The translations under genes were made by a program, and so were the position numbers. The notes beneath the pieces are model-generated. The model was not told where the DNA came from and searched no databases. It saw only the letters and a list, made by a program, of their open reading frames with translations. This document shows positions 20,945 through 31,089 of a stretch of 64,000 nt of DNA, piece by piece. Numbering within the stretch: position 1 is the stretch's first letter; the number at the start of each line of letters is the position of its first letter. This stretch comes from Cryphonectria parasitica EP155 (taxonomy: Eukaryota > Ascomycota > Sordariomycetes > Diaporthales > Cryphonectriaceae): assembly GCF_011745365.1 (NCBI RefSeq), contig NW_024468909.1, forward strand, positions 4,092,001 through 4,156,000, in the 5' to 3' direction.

Positions 20945-23330
20945 TCATTCGAGGTTTCTCAAATCTGTGTTAATCACCAAATCGTCTCTGCCCTTCATGT
21001 GCAGCACTATTGTCAAACCTTCCAGACCAAGATTATCCGCCTCGTTCTGGGCATCGAGCTTTTGTTTGAGCTTATCATACTTGTTCTTCCAGTCCTTCTG
21101 GCCCTCGGAAATCGTGTCCTCGCCTGGCTGCTGAACAGGCTTCCCAGAAGATCTACGCGGTGCCTCGCGAGATGCGCCCTTGTCCGTTGCTGACGACTCG
21201 ACTCTGGGAGAGAGTACTGACTTCGACCCTATGTTTTGGTGTTTGACCGGCTGCTGCTCAACTGGCGCCGTCTCCTCGTGTCCAGGGAGGGTACACGAGC
21301 TTGGGGCCGTTTGTGGATTTTCCTCTGCATATTTGAACGCCATACTGATGCTAGGCTCCTTGGGCGCCGGACTGTAGTGACTGAGACGCTTCTTGGTGTC
21401 GCGAAAGTCCTCTTCCTCAGCTTGGACCGTATCTGCAGGCTTGATCTTGGACTGTCTCGGTGTGGACCCGGTCGGCCGCAGCTTCAGGCGGACGTCGCGA
21501 AAGTCCTCAGCTGCCTCTTTTGTAGGTGACAGCATGGGCACCTTCGGCAATGTCGGCGCACTCTGGGTGTGCATTGAGCGAAGTCTGTCTTTGGCGCGGA
21601 CTGGTTCCTCTCGAGCCTGTACTACAGGTACACATGTTGGATCATCGTCCTGGTATGAGCTCTCACGAGCAGACCCTGCTTGAGGTTGTGCTTGCTGCCT
21701 AGGCGAGTGGCCGTGAGGGTGATGATGGTAGCGTTCATGCGTGGCACTTCTCTGATGCTCAGGAATTTGAGGCTCGCCACCGTCGGAACAATTGTCATGC
21801 TCTTGAAAGGCATAGTGACGAGGTCCCTCCCCGTGGCCACGCTCTCTGTGCTTCCCTTCGTGCGAATCGTGGTGGTGCGCTGCCTTTCCGTCGCGGGGGC
21901 CATGACGAGCTCTGTGGCGGCGGGGATGATCGGTTTGATGAGCCGATATCCTAGTGTGAGGATCGAGAGGTCGAGCATGGCCATGATGACGATGCTCTTC
22001 GTAGCGAGCCTGATCCATGTCTTCTTGGGTCTGAGGATAGTCGGTACGCCGACAGGCTTCCTCGTCTCGGTGGGTGTAGTCCGTCACGGGTGGAGAATAG
22101 TACTCCGTTTGCTCACGGGTTTCCGTGGACGTCTCTCCGCCGCAAGGGGTGACCTTACGTTTCGTGCAGGTAAGACTGTGCCGGTATGGCCGGTATCCTG
22201 AATGGGTAGCTCTGCAGGCCGTGTCGCTGCAAGACTCAGATGATTCGTCTCGATATTCGCTGTCAGTCCGGCGTGAGATGCAGTTGGATGGGGTGACCTC
22301 CGTTCTCAAGGTCTGACTTCTGTGCGCATGCTGTGAAGAAGGACCCTTTTCTGTGCGGCCAGGCACAATGTGGGAGCTTTCTTTCCTGGGTGCCGTGGAT
22401 TTGCTTGGAGGAAGAGGACGTGGGAAGGCCATGGTGATTGGAGCTGGATGTCCGACAGCCTCGTACTGTGCAGACTTCTCCTGCCTCGTGGTGTATTGTC
22501 TGCTGGGCCGGGACTCAGCGCCCTCCATCGGGTTCCCAACATCCTTGGTCGGCGAAGGAGGTACACTCCTGTTGTAGCTCGTGAGGGTGTCGCCATCATG
22601 CACTGTCAGGTGAGCACCCCCAGAAGCCTCAAAGACGCCGTGGGCCTCCTCGGCTCCCTCTGGAATAGGGCAGATGCATGTTTTGCACAGAGGGTGACCG
22701 CATGATGTGCAGTAGGTACGGCCAGCTGCGATGGTCGCCTGACAGACGTGGCAAAGCCGTACGCCAGTATCAATGGCGCTGCTCGTACCGTCAAGCTCGG
22801 CAAAGTTCTCGACTGAACTTCCCTTGGACAATAGGCCATCGCTGGGACGGTCAAGACTGGCATCTTCTGAGAGCTATCCAGGAGGCCGGTCGATCCCATA
22901 TTCCTTGAACATGTCTCGGGCGTCTGTCATCATGGCTATTGGCACTGAAGCCGGAAATGGGGGGGGGGGGGGCGTGGGGTCTAGGTCGATCTAATAATGC
23001 AGCAAGACGCAGAGTGTCCAATGCCTGTCCTTGAGGGAGTTGCTGGAGGCTGATGTGGGAGTGGACGAGTTGTTCGGGTGTGACTGAACGGACGTCCTCC
23101 TCTTTAGCTGTCTTGCTTAGCGTTGACGAGGTGACCCGTTGGGAGGCCTTTGATGGTCTTATTTGGTTCTTGAGAAGGACTTCCGGCGTATGAGAGGGGC
23201 CGTAGTCGATCCGATATTGTTCAGTCTCGGGTGCCAATGATACAGGCGTAGTGTTTTCAATGAATCGATATTTCTGGTCTGTTGAAGGTAGCGTAGTTGG
23301 TGAGAAGGATTGAGTCTCGTCTTGCGACAT
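20945..23330 (-). CDS. Zinc-ribbon, low-complexity coiled-coil protein; N-terminal frame interrupted
   Basis: Two long open frames on the - strand belong together: 23330 to about 22850 (starting MSQDETQSFSPTT) and 22831-20945. The second contains a zinc ribbon (CHVCQATIAAGRTYCTSCGH, then CKTCIC), a long Arg/His/Ser-rich disordered middle with His-rich stretches, and a C-terminal coiled coil (WKNKYDKLKQKLDAQNEADN). Between them lies a run of 14 G (22959-22972), which shifts the frame, and an in-frame TAG at 22876-22874 after ARDMFKEYGIDRPPG. Either the gene is damaged (indel plus nonsense change), or a 79-nt intron 22945-22867 with a poor GTGCCA donor removes both, giving 768 residues. The removed stretch looks like protein-coding sequence, which favours damage or sequence error. 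Function unknown. Confidence 0.6.
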
Positions 23331-23932
23331 TACCCAGAGTTTGAAAAAGAGAAAAAGAAGAATGGCTATGAGGTGTTGGGTTAGGTTGCGGAAGCCGCCT
23401 AGACAGGGCGTCTTGATGGATCGGATGCAGATTCCAGGTGTTTTGGAAGCTGAGTTCCCATGAAGACGAGGTTAAGTACTTAGGCTGAGAAATGTTATGC
23501 CTTGAGCTTAGGTAAAACTTAGATAGGTCTTGCAAGTGCTGTGATGTGATAGGCGGCAGTCGCGACAGTGCTATCGTTGAACGAAACGAGTGATGATAGA
23601 AGTCATGAAGGCGATGGTAATGCTTGGAATGAGCGATAATGACCGTCCCTCCGAGGTGAAGGATGGTATCGAGTACGGTCAGCCGAACAGAAACAATACA
23701 TGAGAGGGTACCTAGAGGTCTACATTAGATCTCGACAAGTTTCGCAGGTCATGAGAGACATCACTTGGCGCGGTCACTTTGAAGGTCGTCACAATGTCGG
23801 AAGGTCAAGGTTCCGTAGACTGAACTGAGGAAGGTGCAATGAATGGATTTGTCCTGCGTCTATTCATCGCACAAGAATCTGATGATGACGTTGGTGTGGT
23901 ATTCTACAAAGGCGCAAGAGAATTTCAAACGT
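23331..23932. other. Intergenic region upstream of the zinc-ribbon gene
   Basis: About 600 bp holding the promoter of the zinc-ribbon gene and the 3' flank of ATP16. No gene seen. Confidence 0.45.
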
Positions 23933-24790
23933 CTATTTCAGAGAAGCCTGCAGGCTCTCCAGAACCTATTTTGAAATGGTCAGTAAAGGTGCCCGTCGCG
24001 AATCCATCGAGGATATTGACTTGCCTCCAGCTCGATCTTCGCCTCAGCAATATCCTGCTCGCTTCCACCACCGCTGGCGACCTTCTGCGCCTCCGAGATC
24101 TGGGCACGGACGGCCTCAGCGCTGAAGTCCTCGAGGGGGTATGCCTCGACGGCGTTGATGCTCAGAGAGGAGTTGGGCTGGACGACGGCAAATCCACCAG
24201 ACACTACAGAGTAGATTGATATGTGAGCCTCCCATGTTCTCAACCACCTTTAAAAATCCATCTGTATCCTCCAAGGATGATGTACGTACGGAAGAACTGC
24301 TTGCTGCTGCCGCTCTCCTCGACGATCTCGATCAGACCGGGCTTCAGCTGCTCGATGGAAGGGACGTGGTTGGCGAGGACACCCATCTCTCCAGACTCGG
24401 CTGGCAGGTTGACCTGGACGACATCCTGGGACTTGTAGAGGGACTGCGATGTTGGTTGCGGTAATTAGCTTTCGTGTTCTCTTTCCAGAGAGCGCTACGC
24501 CACTGGTCTCCCCCCCCTCGTCCCCAACCCTGCTTGTTTTTTATCTCTCGTCTTGCCGTTGCAAAAGATCATCATCGTACCTGGTGAGGAAGAGTCAAGC
24601 TGAGCTTGATCTGTTGGCGGTCGCAGGGTCAGTGGCAGGTCTCAAAGAATAGCGGGTGATGCCGGAGTTGCTTCCGGAACAAACTTACCTTGTCGTTGAC
24701 GGCCTCAGCATAGCCTCTTCGCTGAAGAGGAACTCGGATGGCGGCCGGGCGAGCTCGAAGAGCTGCACGGGCGATGCGGAGGGAGTTCAT
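23933..24790 (-). CDS. ATP16: Mitochondrial ATP synthase F1 delta subunit
   Basis: Five exons on the - strand: 24790-24689, 24610-24581, 24443-24290, 24203-24025 and 23965-23933, total 165 residues, as expected. The N-terminus (MNSLRIARAALRARPAA) is a mitochondrial presequence. The epsilon/delta beta-sandwich reads IKLSLTLPHQ, then VNLPAESGEMGVLANHVPSI, then SGGFAVVQPNSSLSINAVEA. The helical hairpin follows (FSAEAVRAQISEAQKVASGG, then EQDIAEAKIELE joined to VLESLQASLK). The protein is part of the central stalk, coupling Fo rotation to F1. One exon encodes only ten residues. The last intron (24024-23966) begins GCAAGT rather than GT, a GC-AG intron; reading through it would instead end in an unrelated tail (ASQYPRWIRDGHLY). 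Confidence 0.93.
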
Positions 24791-27274
24791 GATGGTGGTG
24801 GTGGGACCAATTGATGTGTACGGCTTCAAGCATTCGCAAGAGCTCCGGTCGATCGGGTTGAGAGAACGGATCGCAGCAGCCAAACTTTGGCGTCACGTGG
24901 AGCTGTAGTGTTTGGTTGCATATATGGTCTATTCCGATAATTCCCGCAAGAGTGATTCTCTATGTATCTAAGCATATTTATGTATCAAAGCCAAATATGC
25001 ATCAACTGTAAACTAGCTTCGCCCGACTGCCAAGCCAGCCAGCTGCTGATCCCATCCGCCGCTTTGTGCAGTCTCCAGCCAAACTGCTCTATCTGCACCG
25101 AGTACTTTTCAGCTACTCAACTTGCGACGAGGCTCAGGCAATCTCGCGAATTTGAAGACCTATACACCCAATACGAGCTTACTGTGGCTCACCCCCTTTT
25201 TCTTGCTTCGTTTTCTTCTTTGTCTTGCTCCTCTTTCAGTTCAGTTACATTCCTTAGGGACATTTACGCGCAACAGCATGCTCGGTCTGTGTCGTTTTTT
25301 CCGTAACAGAAGTTGTCCCCCTTCCCGACATCCGCCGCCCTCCCTCCCGACTACCATGCTACCCATATAGAACACTTGCACATGTCGACAATCACTGCTA
25401 TCTACGAGCAGATCTGCGCCATCACAAGCAAGGGGGGCACAGCGGGGGCACAGCCAGGCCTGCCAAGGACAACCTTGCCCACCAATGTTTCGTCTGCAGC
25501 TCGTCGTCACCGTCGCAGCTTGTTTTTGGTGAACACGTAGCCGCCCGGTTTGTCCAGCATGCGCGGGATGGGCTGATGATCTACACTTTTGACAACTCCC
25601 CCTTGACAACCTGACAACCCAGTGACCACGAGCTGCCCACGCAGCGGGGGTCGCAGATAGCCATGCAACTTGCAACCTGGACATGCTGGGGCACGACAGC
25701 GCCCTGACAGCCAGTAGCAATGTGGCGACGAAGAGGGGAGGGGGGGACAGCGCAGACCAGCTGTCACCACTGAATCTCTCCGAGCGCTGCTGATCTCCTT
25801 TAGCTCTTAACCTTGGAGATCTGGGATCTACACATGTTCAACGACGGGCCGTCTTGTCAACAAGGCAAAGTAATGGATAAATGATTCTACCGGCACGGCA
25901 AAAAGTATGAGTTGGTCTTACTGTGTAACTGGCTTGTCCTCTTCATCACACGCGCATTCTTGAAACGTGAAGAAGAACATGGGACCCATCTAGTGACCAT
26001 GAAGCTGGACCTTGGATTGTTGTATCTGGGTTTCAAGCCCACCCCCGCGCCAGCCTGTTTCCTGACCCAACCTGGAGAGGGTGGGATAGGGTAGCGGCAA
26101 TGCACAGGATAGAGGTGTCGACAACCCCGCCCCCAACATCGCACGGAGGAATGCTAGACTTCATCCTGCTGCGGACGGGTTTCTATTCCTGGTGTTCCGC
26201 AGTTATCTCTTCTGCTTGGTGTTCAGGTTCAGGGTCCAACATCAGGGCTGTGCTCACAAGCACAACGCCATGCTGTACTATTGAACTACCAGTACTGTAG
26301 TATGTGCTTCGAGGACACAGACCTCGAGAGAGATCATACGTATCCAACATCGCTTCTAAGGTTCACAACACCAAAGCTGTGTGGCCTCACCGCATGTCTC
26401 ACCACACCAAAAGGAGAACTACTTGGTTACCGGGAGAATCCATCTAACCTAGGAGCAAACTTGACTATTTAGACACAACCAACGCACACAACATGCAGAA
26501 GACCCTGTAAGCCCTGACCTCAATGTGGTATTTTGAGCCGAAGATATGCAGGCGATGCTCCAAAAAGCCGGGAGGCTTGATCTAGCCTAGGACCCCTTTT
26601 GACCAGGCGCACCGCTGCGGAGCCGACCACCAGCTTTCCAGCCAACAACAGCTCGCGCTGGTTGTTCAGCCAAGAACGAAACCGACAACAAACTTTCCCT
26701 CGCAATCCGGACGTGCTAGTCTGCAGTGGCTCAATGGTGTGTTTGCTTGATGGCGTTGCGCCTGCGTGTGCAAATCTCATGCATCCTGCAAAGCTTGAAT
26801 GCTTATGCACCTGTGGCGTCATTGCGGGGCCCTGCTATCCATTCCTTCCCTATAATTTCACCATGCAGGGCTCTCTACTCTCAGATTTGCAGATACGCGC
26901 GATAGCCTGCGAACGCAATCACTCACGAGGACTTTCAAAGCCTCCACAGCCGCTAGACAAGGTGACTGCATGCATGCAGGTGTCGTGGCAGCAGCAGCAG
27001 TCCCAGTCCACACACTCTTCTCCAGATTCAATGTGAGAAGGAACTGCGGGGTATGAGACGCCCGCCATCCCTGCTGCATCGTCTCGCGTGGGGTCGTGGC
27101 CATTGCTGCAACAATGTCCCCAAATGTCGAGGGCACCCCAAAACGGCATGTTGCAGAAAAAAAGCCCATGTACTAGTATCGACAATGTAGAAACTATTAG
27201 GGATAGCTCTCGAAGATCGTCAGGGTGCGGGAGAGCCGTGTGAAGATTTCTGGCCAAGGGAGAGCTGAGGAAGT

Positions 27275-27356
27275 GGTGTGTGTGTGTGTGTGTGTGTGTG
27301 TGTCTCAGGCACACCTTGACATGTGATGTGGCCGCTTTTCGAGACGTTCATCCTGG

Positions 27357-27406
<50 letters not shown>
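27275..27406. repeat. Two neighbouring GT microsatellites
   Basis: A GT run at about 27275-27303 and a longer one at about 27357-27406 are separated by about 55 bp of unique sequence. Both read as Thr-His repeats on the - strand, which explains the false open frames there. Confidence 0.9.
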
Positions 27407-27409
<3 letters not shown>

Positions 27410-29950
27410 GGATCTTGTATCACCTGCAGTAACATGGTACCAGCGACGAATAATAGGACCAGGCGAACTGAAAAGTCCCTCGTCTGCATCTGTACCATGG
27501 TAAGATGGAGTATGGGCGCTGGCATGCGGCTTACTTCACACCGCGTGCAGTCGATCGAGAAATGAAGGTGGAATCTACGAATTCCCATCATCCGGGAGGC
27601 TGCCTCGTGGTTGCCCTTCTCGCCAGGAGCGTAGAAGCACCTATCCGAAAGTTGTCCGACCTGCAGCAGCCGATGAACCCCTCCATCTTGCAGGTGGTGT
27701 TGATGACTGACGTGATGATACATAGTACCTGAAGCAAAGCATGTCAGTGAGCAGTCTGGAGGGTATTCTCGGCATCTATGTGAGACGCTAACAAGCAATA
27801 TCGTCTGACCGCCTAGCCAACACAAGGCTGAGTGAGGGATTTCATATCCCTGGGACGGCCTGGGGAAGGGGAAAACAAGAAGAGAAAATTCCTTTGTCCC
27901 GGGGCATGCATGGGTGGTTGTTTCCATCCGGCACCGTTTTTTTTCTTTCTTTTTTCCCTTCTTTTTAGCTGCTGCTTCTCGAAGCTCAACGGACCAAGGG
28001 AACCCTGGGCGAACAACACAAAGCGCGGTCTGCTCCACGTGGTAAATTTATGCCTTTGTGCCCCAGTTGGAGCGTCTTGCCCCTTAGATGTACATTCAAG
28101 ACATGCAAGACAAGCAGTACTGTGTACCAGGAAGCCCCAAGACGCGGTCTGTATTCTCCTGATTTCTCGTCACGGTTTTGCGGCGTGAAGATGGTGGTAT
28201 GCAGCCTCCCCTATACTGGAGACGGTATTTATGGAGGGGGGCGCGCTGTGGCCTGCAATGCTACGTCTCACTTTCAGGGCACGGCGCGCTGAAAGCGGGT
28301 TCAAAATCCAGGGCAAGCATCTGCCAAAAGGAGGGCAGGGGGGACTTGTGGGGAGGGCACATCGTGCACACAGCGACGCGGAGCAGCCGCATGCATTTGC
28401 ACGACGGAACGACATTAGTTACCATTACTGGAATTCCGAGCTACGTGATGATCATCAGTTTTCTCATTGTGCTGACCTGACAGTCTGAAAAAAGATCATG
28501 CTCTTTTTTTCTTCTTTTTCTTCTTCGTCGCGTTTCGTCCGTCTTCGGCCGTTTAGTTCCAGATGGGCGAGGACGAAGGGCGAGATACTAGTACACCGCT
28601 TCTCCTGCGCGTGTCCAGGTCTAGCCTGTTCGCACCGCGGGGGAAGAACTAAATGAATTTCCCTCAGCAATGCGCGCCTTACTCAAGCGCTGGATGGTGT
28701 TGACTGATTCAGACCCAAATGAAAAAGTGAGGGAGAAAAATAAAATGAAGAAAGCTATGGCTGCTAGGGCACGGACCCAAAGGATTTACATGTCTGATCG
28801 ACCTTTTTGATCGTTTTTTGGCCCTATAGCTTTTCCCATCTTGTGTATCTGCAATACTGATTTGAAATATCTTCTAGCATTTTACGCAGCAACACTCTGG
28901 GCGTTGCCTCAGGTGGCTCGACAGGCAGGAGGTAACACTGAGCCTTCCAGTCTACTCTGTACAGTAGTGTTCGGAGAAGTTGTCGGTGGGAACGAAAATG
29001 CAACCTGGCGGTACGTTGGAGTACAGTGTAAGCCACAGGAGAGGGTCAGTGGCTTCGGCACGCTCAAAGTCCCGCTGCTACCCTAAGCGTGGAAAACTCG
29101 TAATCCCCGGTTTTTGTTGGACCGAAGGGAAGGGAACAACGGTTAGTGTAGATGCTACATTAGGGCCAAAGAAGAAGAAAAAACAAACAGAAAAAAAAAA
29201 AAAAGAACGGAAACTAACAGTCAGCAGTTTGCAGACGGGGCCGCTCTCCCTGGACATCAGTCTTTGGACGACTTCCGAGAGGCAATGATTTTCAATTCCA
29301 TTCGGGGCTAGTCAGTTTCGTTTCCCCGGGCATGCACGCACTGTCCTCGGAAGGAGGGTTTTTGGGGACCTTTCATTCCATTTTGTGATTTATCAGTCTG
29401 CTCGTCACCAGACCCATTCCCCCCATTTTCGAGCTAAGGGACGGCTGCATATCATCCCAGTGTGGGAGTAAGAGTGGGAGCGGTCGGCTCGTCTGTGACC
29501 AGTAACCTGTGACAGATGACGGGAAAAAGGTGGTCGAGTGCGGGCCAAGTCGGAACACAGATCCAATAGGTGGCACGGGTCCGCCCTCCCCCCTCTCTCT
29601 TTCTCCGGGTTTGTGAGTCGTCCTTTTCGGGGGTTGAAAGGAGAAACAGAATATGCTTTGGAAAATGGAAATGCCCACCCATTGCGATTGCCACGGCACT
29701 GCCTATTCTCTGTTTGCCTGTGTCCATACTGGGACCGCGACGTCTTTGTTTCTCATGGCTAGCACGATTGTAAGGGTCACAATGGGGAGGATGGGGTTTC
29801 CCATCTTTGCCCCTACAAGTGGCGGCAAAGCATCTCGTTGCGTTCGGCCAGTTCTCCCGGCTTTCCACTCGCTATTAGTACTACGTTGTACTCCCACTGT
29901 ATGTATTGGGGTGTGTGCTGTGGCGCTCGCTACCCACAGGTATTTAACTA

Positions 29951-29998
29951 GTACGTACTGAGCAGTACGTACCTTATGGTAGCATTTGCGGTACGTAC
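29951..29998. promoter_or_regulatory. Cluster of three GTACGTAC palindromes
   Basis: Perfect GTACGTAC octamers start at 29951, 29965 and 29991, spaced 14 and 26 bp, about 1.1 kb upstream of the start codon at 31090. The density suggests a binding-site cluster for a dimeric regulator; the factor is unknown. Confidence 0.35.
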
Positions 29999-31089
29999 CT
30001 CTGCTCCTTCTCTTTTCCTCGCCTTGGCCGTGTGGTATCCTGGCAGACCTAGGCCCACAAGGGCATTCCCTTTTCCTTTGCGCTACCACAGTACTTGCCT
30101 GCTTGCCAGCTCTAAACAGGGGTGGGGGAGTGCTTTGAGGGGCTTTTTCCTCTTGCCAGGTTCGCTGAGCGTTTTTGGCGCTGTCGCCGCCTGTCCCACC
30201 GGCGGGCCTCGCAGGAATAACATCTAGCCCTCTGGCCCTCTTCCCTGACCATCAAATCTCTCACTTTCCCGCACAACCTCGACCGCCCTATTTTACAATA
30301 TTTTCTTCCTTTTCGTGTTCTTCCAATTCTTCTCCACCGACACAGAAATTGAATTTCGATCTTGATACACACACAAGAGAGAAGCCTTATTTGTGCCCCC
30401 TTCCCAGACCTGTTGCCTGGGTTCGACCTGTGTTTGTTTCGTTTTCGAGACGACTCACAAGCCGCTTCCAAGACTTGGGTCAGCAGGTCCTGCTTACTAC
30501 ATTCTGCGCCACCCTTACCAGAGAGGCTTTCGGTTTAACGTCATCCCTCCCAGGATCCCAACCAAGACCCCGTGTGTGCGCCTCCGGTCCTGCAGGGTAA
30601 CAAAAACAAGAAACGGCCAGACCCTGGATTTGAAGCTGGATTCGAATCTCGTCAATCATTGAAAACAACCCAGAAACTGACCCGCGGCCCAATTTCATCA
30701 CCGCCCTCGAGCTGGGCCGCGGCCCTCGCAACTACCAACTACCAACACCACTCAAAACATACCCTTCTGTGTACTCCTCCCAACCATGGCTCTGCGCTTA
30801 TAGCCCATCTGTCCCTAGGGACACACCACTTTACCACTTTTCCGACGCGCAACGTTGAGCGCAACATCTGCCTGAAAGGGTGGTCTGTATCCCCACCAGA
30901 CTCGTCGTCGACAACGTTCCCGAAGCCTTGGACGCGGAGCCGACCAAATAACTTGACCTGTCTGGAGCCTGGCCGAGTTGGCACCCAGGACGACCATATT
31001 ATCCCACGAGATACCCTCTTCACGACCACCCTCCTGTTTCGACCTGCAGACACAAACCCTAACAAGACACACAAGACACCTTTTTCACC

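Larger units (their letters stand above)
24791..31089. other. Gene-poor stretch of about 6.3 kb
   Basis: No gene is supported. It holds the ATP16 promoter at its left end and, at its right end (about 30100-31089), a CT-rich leader probably belonging to the gene at 31090. Two GT microsatellites (about 27275-27303 and 27357-27406) and a cluster of three GTACGTAC palindromes (29951-29998) lie within. Open frames here, the longest 272 codons at 27220-28038 on the - strand, are produced by repeats or show no family resemblance. Confidence 0.5.

Noticed and set aside
27220..28038. 272-codon - strand open frame
   Set aside because: Its length comes from two GT microsatellites read as Thr-His repeats; no domain elsewhere in it.
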